NCBI GenBank assembly: GCA_019119935.1
Contig: DWWA01000050.1
Span: 1-47,317, forward strand
DNA: 47,317 nt
Source: Candidatus Ruthenibacterium merdavium
GTDB lineage: Bacteria; Bacillota; Clostridia; Oscillospirales; Ruminococcaceae
Reading direction: 5' to 3'
Part shown: positions 15,640-24,850 of the stretch, one piece after another
How positions within the stretch are numbered: the first letter of the stretch is position 1
Layout of the letters: the number at the start of each line of letters is the position of its first letter
Notes under the pieces: model-generated
The model's database searches: none
What the model saw: the letters and a program-made list of their open reading frames with translations, nothing else
Told to the model about the DNA's origin: nothing
Position numbers and translations under genes: made by a program

Positions 15640-16617
15640 TTATGCCTCCTCGATCTTCTCCATCAGCGCGATCACACCCAAGTCCTTCTCAAAGCTCCAG
15701 CGAGGCTGCGCTTTCCCCGCCAGCACGTCTAAAAAGTTTTGCAGTTCATCCACATAGGCATTTTCCACGATATTATCGGAATAGCGCTCATCGTGTTCAA
15801 ACGCCGTATAAGTATCTACGGAAAGTTTTTGCTTTTGCTGTGCGTCATAACGATACAGCGCTTTGGGGTTTCCTTCCCAGAACAAATGCAGCCCTTCTCC
15901 GTATACCTCAAAGTTGCGCACCGCTTTCGGGCTGACTACATCAACCGCCAAAAAGCCTTTCACGCCGTTTTTGTGCCGCAAAGTAACAAAACAGCTGTCC
16001 GGATAATCAATTTCAAGCGTGCTGATGGAATCCTTTTCCACATGAATTCGTTCCACTTCACCGAACGTATCAATCAGCCAAGGCAGGTCAATGCCGAAAA
16101 TTTCACGCACGCCTCCGGTGCGCTTATCCCCTACAAAGAAATTTTTGTAGCTTTCCCAAGGGTGCCAGTCGGGCAGATACTGTCCGATATGATACAGGTA
16201 ATTGACCGGCTTGTCAAACGCCTGCACCTTCTGTTTGATATACTGTGTTTCCGCGCGGTAGAGCATCGTGCTGGACAAAAACAACACGAGATTTTTGTCC
16301 GCCGCCTTCTTCATCAAAGCCTCATACCCGTCGGAAACCAAGTTCAGCTCTGTAAACACATTCAAATCTGCGTCGAGCAATGCATCGATGATGCCCGCAT
16401 GCGTCAGCGGGGCAGTGCACACCAAAGCCGCATCGTAGTTTTCTTGGGCCAGTGCAGCGTGCAAATCGGAAAACATGCAAATGCCCAGCGCCTGCGCTTC
16501 TTCGCAGCGCTGCGGTGAAGCATCCACGCCGAACAGCTGTACATCAGGCATCATGCCCTTTAAAAGACGCGCACGCCTTTTTCCCATGCTTCCCATGCCA
16601 ACGATCAATACCTTCAT
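15640..16617 (-). CDS. Gfo/Idh/MocA family oxidoreductase 2
   Basis: A 325-residue NAD(P)-dependent oxidoreductase with the Rossmann motif GMGSMGKRRARLLKG at about 7-21. The usual EKP motif is replaced by TELNL near residue 90-94, so the lysine of that motif is missing. A GGVREIFGIDLPWLIDTFGE stretch at about 168-187 corresponds to the catalytic helix of the family but lacks the usual histidine (H to D/P in that register). Such members are often still active on sugars or may be binding proteins. It is one of two relatives flanking the SUFU gene. Start has AGAGGTG 7 bases upstream. Confidence 0.8.
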   Translation of the reverse strand: MKVLIVGMGSMGKRRARLLKGMMPDVQLFGVDASPQRCEEAQALGICMFSDLHAALAQENYDAALVCTAPLTHAGIIDALLDADLNVFTELNLVSDGYEALMKKAADKNLVLFLSSTMLYRAETQYIKQKVQAFDKPVNYLYHIGQYLPDWHPWESYKNFFVGDKRTGGVREIFGIDLPWLIDTFGEVERIHVEKDSISTLEIDYPDSCFVTLRHKNGVKGFLAVDVVSPKAVRNFEVYGEGLHLFWEGNPKALYRYDAQQKQKLSVDTYTAFEHDERYSDNIVENAYVDELQNFLDVLAGKAQPRWSFEKDLGVIALMEKIEEA

Positions 16618-16667
16618 CCCAATTCACCTCTTGCTCTTTTTTCTGCCTGCTTTTCTTTGCACTTTTG

Positions 16668-17294
16668 TTAAGCCGCCTTTACCTGCCCGGCTCCCTGCGT
16701 TGCTTGCGCAATTGCATCGTAAAGCTTTTGATAGGAATTGACTGAATAAATCAGTGCTTTATCAAAATTGCTGTACAGGCATCCCTGCTCCGGCGAAAGA
16801 TATAAACATTGCTGTGTTTCGCCTTCGCCAATAAAAATACGGAACGTCTGGCCATACCCGGCGTAGGGCAGCTCCGTTTCCCATCCGCGCGTAACCGTCG
16901 CTTCTTTCAAAAGCTCCTTTACCTGCGCTTCCTGCTCTTTATTGAGCACCATCACTTTTTCCGCCTTGCCCGGCACGCGTGTGCGCACCTCCAGCGCATA
17001 ATCAGCTTGAGCAGCAACCGGAAGGGGCGCGAATACCTGCGAGCACAGCACACCGCAAACAAAAAGTACAAACGCGCGCTGGCACAAAATTTTAGGGCGC
17101 TTTCTATTCACGGCAAATTGCAGCAAAGCCCACGCAAACAAGATGGCCGCCGCCGCCGTAAACATCACCAAAGCCGGCATGAAGAGCCGCTGAGCCTGTA
17201 CCCAGTAAGGTGCAAAGAAATCGGGAACTTCCGCCTGCTGTTTTTCCAAGGCTTTCCACGCTGTCTGCCACATTTCGTTCCAAAAGGTCAACAT
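16668..17294 (-). CDS. Uncharacterised two-helix membrane protein
   Basis: No family recognised. The 208-residue protein has a short amphipathic N-terminus, two hydrophobic segments at about 36-57 and 69-92, and then about 115 residues that should lie outside the membrane if both helices span. The outer part contains PYAGYGQTFRIFIGEG followed by a strand-rich section and a helical end. The second hydrophobic segment ends in PLPVAAQA, like a signal-peptidase region. The start overlaps the epimerase gene by seven bases, with GGGGGAAG upstream. Its place among nonulosonic acid genes suggests a role at the membrane in assembly of the glycan, but this is inference. Confidence 0.68.
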   Translation of the reverse strand: MLTFWNEMWQTAWKALEKQQAEVPDFFAPYWVQAQRLFMPALVMFTAAAAILFAWALLQFAVNRKRPKILCQRAFVLFVCGVLCSQVFAPLPVAAQADYALEVRTRVPGKAEKVMVLNKEQEAQVKELLKEATVTRGWETELPYAGYGQTFRIFIGEGETQQCLYLSPEQGCLYSNFDKALIYSVNSYQKLYDAIAQATQGAGQVKAA

Positions 17295-18475
17295 TTCGCT
17301 TCCCCCGTCGGCATATCATAAAAAACTTTCGGTGCACCGCAGTCCGGCCGGTTTAAAAAGCGCACCGTTTCCTGTGCAATGCGCTTTGCCGTATCACCGC
17401 CGTCGTAAGGGCTTTTCGTCCCGGCCGCCTTTTGCCGAAACTCCGGCGACAGCGCTGTGCTCAGCGCCCGGCGGATTTCCTCGGTACTGTCGCCGCAGGA
17501 AACAACGTTCTCACACAAAATCCGGCCTGCCTGCCGTGTTCCGATATTCACAACCGGAACGCGCAGGGTCGGCGCTTCCACCACGCCGGACGAGGAATTC
17601 CCCACCACAGCCGCACAATACTTCATTGCGGACAAATAACGAAGCAAACCCATGCTGGTGAACGCAATCATTCTTTTCGGATCACGCTTACAGAGTTCAT
17701 CAATGGCCTCATTGATGGCCCGGCCTCCGGCATCGGCGTTCGCCTTTGTAAAAATAATGCGGCAGGATGTTTCCAGCAGCGCTTTTGCCAATGCGTCAAA
17801 GCAGGCGCGTGCATCGTTTCCCGATGCCGTTTCCGGATGATAGGTGACGAGCAGATACGGCTCAGCGAGAGAAAACTCAATGCTTTTTTCGAGTGTTTCT
17901 TTTGACATCAGGGGTAATTTGCGCAGATTTTCATCCCCCAGCCCGCCGACATTAAATACACGGTCGGGAGATTCTCCCATCTGTATGACGCGCTTTGCAT
18001 ATACTTCACAGCTGGGAAAATGAAGCGCGGCCATTTTCGTCAGGCTGTGGCGGATCCATTCGTCCACCGCACCGTAAGTGACATCGCCGCCGGAAATATG
18101 AATCACGGGAATGCAGAGCATCGCCGCAGCACTTCCCACCGCGAAAATCTCGTATCGGTCGCCTAAAACGAGTACGGCATCCGGCTTTGTTTTTGAAAAA
18201 TAATCGGTGAAGCGTTCCATTGCCAATGCCGTTGTTTTCGCCATGGCTTCACGGCTGTCGGTGCCGTATTCCAAAATGGGAATGCGCACATCAATGGGCG
18301 CGCCGTCGCGCTCCACCTCGTGTACCGTCCTCCCGAACGCCTCGCTGAGATGAGCGCCGGTCACTGCTACTTTGACACACAGTTCCTCCCGTTCCTGCAT
18401 GGCGCGGCACACACCGCGCAAAAGTCCCCATTCTGCGCGCGTTCCCGTCACGATGCATACCGTTTTGCGCTCCAT
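17288..18475 (-). CDS. legG: UDP/GDP-sugar 2-epimerase, hydrolysing (NeuC/LegG)
   Basis: A 395-residue GT-B-fold hydrolysing 2-epimerase (PF02350). The N-terminal TGTRAEWGLLRGV motif at 10-22, LVLGDRYEIFA near 101-111 with its nucleotide-interacting DR, HISGGDVTYGAVDE near 127-140 and GNSSSGVVEAPTL near 291-303 identify the NeuC-type family. In the legionaminic acid route it removes the nucleotide and inverts C2, giving 2,4-diacetamido-2,4,6-trideoxymannose. In a sialic acid route the same family makes ManNAc; the neighbours favour the legionaminic route. It lies between the synthase gene and a membrane-protein gene it overlaps. Confidence 0.87.
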   Translation of the reverse strand: MERKTVCIVTGTRAEWGLLRGVCRAMQEREELCVKVAVTGAHLSEAFGRTVHEVERDGAPIDVRIPILEYGTDSREAMAKTTALAMERFTDYFSKTKPDAVLVLGDRYEIFAVGSAAAMLCIPVIHISGGDVTYGAVDEWIRHSLTKMAALHFPSCEVYAKRVIQMGESPDRVFNVGGLGDENLRKLPLMSKETLEKSIEFSLAEPYLLVTYHPETASGNDARACFDALAKALLETSCRIIFTKANADAGGRAINEAIDELCKRDPKRMIAFTSMGLLRYLSAMKYCAAVVGNSSSGVVEAPTLRVPVVNIGTRQAGRILCENVVSCGDSTEEIRRALSTALSPEFRQKAAGTKSPYDGGDTAKRIAQETVRFLNRPDCGAPKVFYDMPTGEAKC

Positions 18476-18493
18476 CTCATTCCCTCATTTCTC

Positions 18494-19489
18494 TTATAAA
18501 CTGATTTTTTCATCCTCCGCAAAGTCGCGGGATGCTTCTTTTCCGAGCACGTCGTACCAGCGCATCGGGCTGATGCCGTCGCCGGGACGTTTGGTAGTCA
18601 AATTTTCGGCGGTAAATACTTCGCCTTTCTTGATGGCACGCTTTGCCACAATGCTTTTGCGTGCAATCGGACGGTTTTTGGCTTCGCTCGGCGTTACGTG
18701 CTTTTCGCCGGTGCCGAGGGCCTTTTCAATGTTGCGGATTGCGCGCACCATCGCCTCGAGCTCGTCGGGCTCCAAGCTTGCTTGATGGTCGGGGCCTTCC
18801 AGCGTTTTATCGAGCGTAAAGTGCTTTTCGATCACGCATGCACCCAGCGCCGCGGCGGCAATATCCACCTCAATGCCCAGCGTATGATCAGAAAATCCGA
18901 CAGGCAGAGCAAACTGCTCTTCTAAGTCGCGCATCGCAAGCAAATTGACATCTTCCATCGGCGTGGGATACTCAGTGTTGCAGTGCAGCAGAGTGACGTC
19001 TTCACATCCGTTCTCCTCCAGCACCGCCAAAGCGTCCTCAATTTCGGAAAGCATGCTCATTCCGGTGGACAAAATCAGCGGTTTTTTCAGTGCGGCTACT
19101 TTTTCTAAGTAGGGCAGATTCGTAATTTCACCGGAAGGAATCTTCCACACCGACATATCGAGCGTCGCCAAAAAGTCGATGCTGTCCAAATCAAACGGCG
19201 TGGAGAGATAGCGAATCCCGATTTCATCGCAGTACTCTTTCAGCTGACGATGCTCTTCAAAGCCGAAATGAATTTTTTTAATCATTTCCAGCTGGCTTTC
19301 TTCGCTTCCCGTCTGCTGTTTTTGATAATCTGCTTTTTCGGCAAAACGGCTCACGACCTGCTCGGGCACAGCCGTTTGATACTTGACAATATCCGCACCG
19401 GCCTTTTTCGCCGCAAGCGCCATCTCCTTGGCGCGCTCCAGGCTTCCGTTGTGGTTGACGCCTGCTTCGGCAATAATCAAAATCGACAT
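18494..19489 (-). CDS. legI: N,N'-diacetyllegionaminate/sialic acid synthase
   Basis: A 331-residue NeuB-family synthase that condenses phosphoenolpyruvate with a six-carbon amino sugar. The TIM-barrel (PF03102) starts with EAGVNHNGS at 8-16 and includes KYQTAVPEQVV, STPFDLDS, GFSDHT and EKHFTLD, the metal and PEP-binding positions. A C-terminal SAF antifreeze-like domain covers about 275-331 (IVAKRAIKKGEVFT, then GDGISP). Start at 19489 has GAGGAG 8 bases upstream; an upstream in-frame GTG is not needed. Gene neighbours identify it as the legionaminate type rather than NeuB for Neu5Ac. Confidence 0.88.
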   Translation of the reverse strand: MSILIIAEAGVNHNGSLERAKEMALAAKKAGADIVKYQTAVPEQVVSRFAEKADYQKQQTGSEESQLEMIKKIHFGFEEHRQLKEYCDEIGIRYLSTPFDLDSIDFLATLDMSVWKIPSGEITNLPYLEKVAALKKPLILSTGMSMLSEIEDALAVLEENGCEDVTLLHCNTEYPTPMEDVNLLAMRDLEEQFALPVGFSDHTLGIEVDIAAAALGACVIEKHFTLDKTLEGPDHQASLEPDELEAMVRAIRNIEKALGTGEKHVTPSEAKNRPIARKSIVAKRAIKKGEVFTAENLTTKRPGDGISPMRWYDVLGKEASRDFAEDEKISL

Positions 19490-19517
19490 GTTAAGCACTC
19501 CTCTTTTGCAAAACCGC

Positions 19518-20561
19518 TCAGCCCTGTTCCTCTAAGCGGCGGCGCATATTTTCCAGTTCTTCCAGCTGTCCCATATCCATCCAGCTCTGTTCGCTCACCG
19601 GATACACGCCCACTTTTCCACCGTCTTTGCGCACGGTTTCAATTAAATCCGTAAACGGCGTAAACACGCCGGGCTGAATTTTTTCAATCACATGCGGCTC
19701 TACCACATATAGGCCCGTGTTGATATAAAAACTCAGGTGCGGCTTTTCCTGCATCGCCGTCAGCACACCGTTCTCGTGTTCAATCACTCCGTAAGGAATG
19801 GTGTAATCTTTCAGCGAGCAAACCATGGTAATATCGTTGCCGCTCTCTTTATGGAAACGGTACAAACTGCCGAAATCGGCATCCACAAGAATGTCGCAGT
19901 TCGTTAAAAAGAACGTTTCGTTTATTTTTCCGCGCAGCAGGCTCAGGCCGCCGCCCGTCCCGAGCGGGTCGTCTTCATCGGCATATTCCACGGTATAGTC
20001 CTTGTCCAATTCATTGAAATAGGACTTAATCATACTCTTTTTATAATTGACCACGAGCGTAAAATTTCGGCATCCTGCGTCGTAAAAACGGCGGATAATA
20101 TGCTCTGCAATCGGCAATTCTCCAACGGGTATCAACGGCTTTGGCAAAATTTTGGTATAGGGATAAAGTCTTGTGCCAAGCCCTCCTGCCATCATCACGA
20201 CAGGCAGACACACTTTGGAGGAAACGTCGATATCAAAACCGCTGGCAAACTCGATGTCAACAATCTTTCCGTTTGCATCTACAATCGGCAATGCGCTGAT
20301 GGCATGTGCTTCAATTACTTTTTTTGCTCTGCGGCGCTCCTGGCACCCCACGCTGATCGGCTGATAGTTCGCCATGGCGGACACATTGTCCTGCAAACTG
20401 CCGCCCGCGAGCAAATGCCGGCGCACATCGCCATCCGTAACAACGCCTTTCAGCCGTCCGTCCGGCGCAATAAACAACACTTTATGCCCCGTGGTATCCA
20501 GCTGCTTGAGCGCGCCCAACACGGTTTCATTTTCCTCTATCAGCAAATCCTCGATGCGCAT
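19518..20561 (-). CDS. ptmE: Sugar-1-phosphate nucleotidyltransferase with tandem CBS domains (PtmE-like)
   Basis: A 347-residue fusion of two N-terminal CBS domains (about 1-58 and 64-116) with a nucleotidyltransferase domain (PF00483) from about 118. The signature MAGGLGTRLYPYTKILPKPL is at 124-143, and LTNCDILVDADF carries the metal-binding aspartates. This architecture is that of Campylobacter PtmE, the glucosamine-1-phosphate guanylyltransferase that commits hexosamine to the GDP-based legionaminic acid route. The CBS pair may sense adenosine nucleotides. PtmF and PtmA, the companions that make glucosamine-6-phosphate in Campylobacter, are not visible in this window. Confidence 0.87.
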   Translation of the reverse strand: MRIEDLLIEENETVLGALKQLDTTGHKVLFIAPDGRLKGVVTDGDVRRHLLAGGSLQDNVSAMANYQPISVGCQERRRAKKVIEAHAISALPIVDANGKIVDIEFASGFDIDVSSKVCLPVVMMAGGLGTRLYPYTKILPKPLIPVGELPIAEHIIRRFYDAGCRNFTLVVNYKKSMIKSYFNELDKDYTVEYADEDDPLGTGGGLSLLRGKINETFFLTNCDILVDADFGSLYRFHKESGNDITMVCSLKDYTIPYGVIEHENGVLTAMQEKPHLSFYINTGLYVVEPHVIEKIQPGVFTPFTDLIETVRKDGGKVGVYPVSEQSWMDMGQLEELENMRRRLEEQG

Positions 20562-20606
20562 TGCCTCACCTGCTTTTCGTTTTTGTCGGTGTATTTTTGT
20601 TCTTTT

Positions 20607-21770
20607 TTACAAGCTTAAAAGAACTTGAACCACGCGCTCTGCGTCCTCTTGTGTCAAAGAGGTAGAGCACGGCAAATTCACGATGCGTTCTAAATAATGG
20701 CGCGCTTTCTCTTCGCCGTAAGCTTCATTTTTGGGGTAATCCGCTTGATCTTGAATGAGCCCCCAGATCGGCCTTGTTTGAATCTTCTGTTCTTTGAGCA
20801 CTTGAATGATTTCATCGCGCGAAAGAGAATGTCCGTCTTCCACATAAAGGCTGTAAAACCAGTGATTCGAGCGCACGCCTTCACAGAACGGCAAAATGCG
20901 GTAATGGTGTTTGCCGTCTAAGCGCTCTCGGTAAAACTCATACATTTTTTCCTTGTGCGCAATGAAATCTTCGAGCTGTTCCATCTGCGCCAAACCGAGC
21001 GCGGCCTGCAAATTCGTCAGGCGATAATTGTAACCCACTTCATCGTGCTTATAATTCAGTTCATCAGACTTCGCCTGCGTGGAAAGATGACGCGCATGCG
21101 AAAGCCAGTCGGGATGGTTCGATACCACCATGCCGCCGGAACCCGTTGTGATAATTTTATTTCCGTTGAAGCTGTACACACCAATGTCGCCGATGGTTCC
21201 GGCATATTTTCCCTGATAAACGCCCTCTGTATAATAAGTTCCCAGCGCTTCTGTCGCGTCTTCAATGACCGTTAAGTGCCATTCCTCGGCAATTTTCATG
21301 AGCGCTTGCATATCCGCCATATTGCCGAACACATGCACAACGACCATCGCTTTAATTTCAGCGCCCGTCGCCTTATTTCTGCACACGCCATTCACACACT
21401 CAGCGTGCTCTTTCAAAAAGCGCAGCACCTCGGCCGGGCAAAGGCACAGGCTGTCGTCGCAGCCGATGAAAATCGGCTCAGCCCCGGCGTAGCGCACAGG
21501 GTTGACCGCTGCAATAAATGTCAGAGTCGGCACAATCACTTCATGTCCGCGGCCTACGCCCGCAATCATCATGGCTAAGTGCAAGCCGGAAGTTCCGGAA
21601 TTGCAAGCAACTGCATCCGGCATTTTCACATAGTCGGCCACCGCACGTTCAAACTGCGGAACCTTGCTTCCTCCGGTTGAAACCCATTCGCTCACAACCG
21701 CCTCGTTGACATATTCTTTTTCCCTGCCGCTGAAATTGGGCACGGAAAGCGGGATAAAACGCGATTCCAT
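20607..21770 (-). CDS. legC: DegT/DnrJ/EryC1 family aminotransferase (LegC-like)
   Basis: A 387-residue PLP enzyme of sugar aminotransferase type (PF01041). The PLP lysine is Lys205 in SFNGNKIITTG, preceded by EDATEALG at about 170-177, the ring-stacking segment. GTSGLHLAM at 59-67 binds the phosphate. It would transfer an amino group to C4 of the 4-keto sugar produced by the 4,6-dehydratase. The length and the operon partners fit LegC rather than a perosamine or PseC enzyme. The ATG has GAGGCG 8 bases upstream. A gap of about 180 bases separates it from the membrane-protein gene before it, the largest gap within the operon. Confidence 0.88.
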   Translation of the reverse strand: MESRFIPLSVPNFSGREKEYVNEAVVSEWVSTGGSKVPQFERAVADYVKMPDAVACNSGTSGLHLAMMIAGVGRGHEVIVPTLTFIAAVNPVRYAGAEPIFIGCDDSLCLCPAEVLRFLKEHAECVNGVCRNKATGAEIKAMVVVHVFGNMADMQALMKIAEEWHLTVIEDATEALGTYYTEGVYQGKYAGTIGDIGVYSFNGNKIITTGSGGMVVSNHPDWLSHARHLSTQAKSDELNYKHDEVGYNYRLTNLQAALGLAQMEQLEDFIAHKEKMYEFYRERLDGKHHYRILPFCEGVRSNHWFYSLYVEDGHSLSRDEIIQVLKEQKIQTRPIWGLIQDQADYPKNEAYGEEKARHYLERIVNLPCSTSLTQEDAERVVQVLLSL

Positions 21771-21951
21771 GATTGTTCGCCTCTTTCTTATTTCTCTGCT
21801 TTTTCCATAAGGGCTTTATGCAAAAACGAAATTTCCAGCCCTTTTCATCGCAAGTGGTGTCTGCCGGATGAAAACTTGAAAATCCGTCAAGGATTCCTGT
21901 CTTTTCGATTCACAGCGCTTTCCTACTTGTAAAAACGGTATCTCTCTGTTC

Positions 21952-22605
21952 TCAGGAACGCCGCAAACGGCGCCAAACATCACCCAGTACGGGAACTGCC
22001 TGCATCAGCGCTTTGAGCAAGGCCGCCGCAATCAGCGGCACACACGCCTGTGCCAAACCCCATGTCAGGCTGGGAGTCAGATAGCCGGCCAAACTGCGCG
22101 GCGCATTGATCACAATTTTTTCTGCCTCCAGCCGAACGCCGGTGTAAATGCCGGGATCCATACGCAAACCGTAGATTTTAGTGTGCGGCATTTCAAACGT
22201 AAATGTTCCGTCGCTGTTGTCTTTCGCCCAAACACGGTAATTTGCGTCAAATTCTTCCTGGTCGGGCGCAGTTTTGTAAAACACGCAGAACTCACCGGGG
22301 TCTTGTCCGACAAAACTTCCGTATACCGTAATTTGATAGACATATTGGGGCGGCTCTTTCATCACCATGCGCGGGTCAACACTTTGGGAAATAAGCGCGC
22401 CGTCTTCCTGTGCCAAATCGAACAGCTCAAAGTCCGAAGCCGAAAGCGTTTGCTCCTGCAAAAGCCCCATCATGCGCAAGGCTTGCTCCTGACCCCAAAG
22501 GCCGACGCTCCACACCACACTGATGAGGAAAAACACTGCATAGCAAAATGCAATCAAACGACGGTCAGAGCCGACGAGCGCTTTCAGCGCCTGCTTCACT
22601 TTCAT
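21952..22605 (-). CDS. Uncharacterised membrane-anchored protein
   Basis: No family recognised. A 217-residue protein with an N-terminal basic stretch, a membrane helix at about 17-36, an outer domain of about 130 residues and a second membrane helix at about 178-200, ending in a basic tail (RRLRRS). The outer domain is strand-rich (YVYQITVYGSFVG, DGTFTFEMPH) and resembles a small beta-sandwich. Its ATG overlaps the stop of the GT-C gene (ATGA), so the two proteins are translationally coupled. I infer that it is an accessory subunit of that membrane glycosyltransferase. Confidence 0.68.
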   Translation of the reverse strand: MKVKQALKALVGSDRRLIAFCYAVFFLISVVWSVGLWGQEQALRMMGLLQEQTLSASDFELFDLAQEDGALISQSVDPRMVMKEPPQYVYQITVYGSFVGQDPGEFCVFYKTAPDQEEFDANYRVWAKDNSDGTFTFEMPHTKIYGLRMDPGIYTGVRLEAEKIVINAPRSLAGYLTPSLTWGLAQACVPLIAAALLKALMQAVPVLGDVWRRLRRS

Positions 22606-24734
22606 GCGCTCTTCTCCCCTTTCTCCACAGGAACAAAGCGCATTTCTTTGCCGTTGTCCTCAATGCGGTATACCATCGCGCCGCTCTTCAGCCCATCGGT
22701 AAACAAGCTTCCGTACGCCGCTTCAAACGCCGGGTCGATAGTATCCAAATAGAGCGCCGTACACTGCGTATCCCGCAGGTACTTGCACAAAACATCCGGC
22801 GTCAGTCCGTGCGTGGTGTAATACTCTTTTTGTTCCTCGGTAAAGTCGTCCGGCATCGCCAAAATACCCGGTACGGCAAAGCCCATCTGCGTCTTTTCGT
22901 CCCACGCCAAATTCTGAGCGGCATAATACTTTTCAATGCCGAGCTCATTTTCATCAACAAACAAGCTCTCCTCCACGGCAGCAGTCAAAGTTCCGCCGCC
23001 GAAGCTGTAATCCAAAATCAAGTCGGGGTACGCTTCATAATAAGTGGTAAACCAGCCTTTTCCGTCGTCCCCCATAGCGACATAAAACACTTTATCCTCC
23101 GGCGTTAAAAGCGCCTTGACCTCTTCGATTTCTTTGATCTTTTCGCGTCTTCCCGCAAAGTAGCTCTCTGGGTAATCTACCACCGACAAATTGGCCGGAA
23201 CGAGCGCCGATGTGCGCCAAACGCAAAAGAGCATCAGCACGGCAAGGCCCCCCGAAGCGACGACCTTTCCTCGCGCGCCGCGAAGAACAAAGCACAAAAC
23301 AGCCACTGCCGCCAGCATCCATCCGAGATAATACGGGTAGATATAGCGGTTGTAATCCGTCATTTCCTGCCATTCGTGGAAAATATAGATATAAGTGAAG
23401 CCTGTAAAAATATAAAATGCGGCAAAGCCTAATGAAGACCACAGCGTAAACCATGCAACCGCAGGGCGGTATGCCTTGTCGGCATACCAAAACGCCAGCG
23501 CCAGAACCGCCAAAATCACCAAAACGATGATCAAACCGGAACCGTTAAAATACTTTCCAATTCCCCCAGAAGGATTTCCGACCGAAAACTCCGAAAGACT
23601 GGTGCTGTAAAACGCCTGCCACATTTGGCTCATTACGCGCGAAAAACGCTCGGTTCTTCCGATTCCGAGAAGTTCCTTGATGCCGGTAAACAGCATTTCG
23701 AACATCTGCATATTCTGCGAGCCGCCAAGCTCAGTCACCGATGCGCCCGTCACCGAAGATCGGTACTGCGCCCATCCGGTATACGGCACGACCGCCGAAG
23801 CGCCCAGCGCAGCACACCAAATCAGGCGCGAAGGCAAAGCGGGCAGCTTACCGATGCGAATTTCACTGCGGTTGACAAACAAAACATCGAACGCAATGAT
23901 CGCCGCGGCAATGAGCGCCAGCGCAAGGCCCATTTCTTTTGAAAGGCACGTCATGGCAATGGCAGAGCACGCCGTGAGCAGAACAGGTGCACCTTTTTCC
24001 CGCTGGGTAAAATACAAGGCAAGCGGCACACCGAACAGCAACCCCATGGGGATATCGGCATAGCTGGAAATATAAACCGTTTCCACATAAACATTACGGA
24101 TGTAGACGGTCATGAGATACGGCAGCAAAACCATAATGGGTCCGCCCATTACCGCAATGTGCCAGTGCTTTTTCTCACAGCTTGAGAGCGCCGCCGCAAA
24201 GATGGCAAACATCAGAATGTCATACGCCGCGTAAACCTTCCACGGCGCAAAACCCGCGCCGACAAACTCAAACAAATGGCTTAGAAGTACTAAGCCTGGG
24301 GCGTACGTGATCACGCGCATCTCCGTGTCTGCTTCCACATACAGCATGTTGGTTTCTTTCACCACTTTTGGTGCAATGCCCCAAAAGCTGAATTCATCCC
24401 ATTCCATAAAGAGCGGCTGGCGAATTCCCAGCAGCAAAATAATGGCCGCGCCCGCAAGCAGAAAAAACACAAACGACGGGCTGAAAAGCTGCGCCTTTTT
24501 TACTTGGTCACGCCGCCAAAAAGCCCAGCCGCCTGCCGCAGCTGCCGCGGCAATCCACACCACAGCCGCCGGAAAAAGCAGCCCCGCACATGCCGCCAGC
24601 GTGTACCACAGCACACTGCCGCACAACACCGCCAAAGGTGCCGCGCCGCTCGCCAGCTGAAAGCGCACCGACACGGCAACGCTTAAAGCCACAATCAGCG
24701 CAAACACCAAAAATGCTTCTAAAACTCCAATCAA
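22602..24734 (-). CDS. Large polytopic membrane protein, probable GT-C glycosyltransferase
   Basis: A 710-residue protein with more than ten hydrophobic helices and a C-terminal soluble domain of about 170 residues. An acidic motif in the first large outer loop (EWDEFSFWG) is typical of GT-C enzymes, which use lipid-linked sugars on the outer face. I chose a TTG start at 24734: GGAG lies 8 bases upstream, and the longer frame to 24938 would overlap the preceding gene by almost 90 bases with poor membrane-protein character. The C-terminal part ends near VEKGEKSA, overlapping the next gene. The sugar it transfers is unknown; a legionaminic-acid-containing glycan is a reasonable guess. Confidence 0.75.
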   Translation of the reverse strand: MIGVLEAFLVFALIVALSVAVSVRFQLASGAAPLAVLCGSVLWYTLAACAGLLFPAAVVWIAAAAAAGGWAFWRRDQVKKAQLFSPSFVFFLLAGAAIILLLGIRQPLFMEWDEFSFWGIAPKVVKETNMLYVEADTEMRVITYAPGLVLLSHLFEFVGAGFAPWKVYAAYDILMFAIFAAALSSCEKKHWHIAVMGGPIMVLLPYLMTVYIRNVYVETVYISSYADIPMGLLFGVPLALYFTQREKGAPVLLTACSAIAMTCLSKEMGLALALIAAAIIAFDVLFVNRSEIRIGKLPALPSRLIWCAALGASAVVPYTGWAQYRSSVTGASVTELGGSQNMQMFEMLFTGIKELLGIGRTERFSRVMSQMWQAFYSTSLSEFSVGNPSGGIGKYFNGSGLIIVLVILAVLALAFWYADKAYRPAVAWFTLWSSLGFAAFYIFTGFTYIYIFHEWQEMTDYNRYIYPYYLGWMLAAVAVLCFVLRGARGKVVASGGLAVLMLFCVWRTSALVPANLSVVDYPESYFAGRREKIKEIEEVKALLTPEDKVFYVAMGDDGKGWFTTYYEAYPDLILDYSFGGGTLTAAVEESLFVDENELGIEKYYAAQNLAWDEKTQMGFAVPGILAMPDDFTEEQKEYYTTHGLTPDVLCKYLRDTQCTALYLDTIDPAFEAAYGSLFTDGLKSGAMVYRIEDNGKEMRFVPVEKGEKSA

Positions 24735-24850
24735 AAAAAGCTCTCCTTTTTTCAGTCCTTTGTACGTTTTGGCCTTTTCAGACAAGCGGCACACCGCCAA
24801 CCCTGCAGCACAAGGCGTGACGCGGCTTTCAAAAGGCCGCCGCAATCTGC

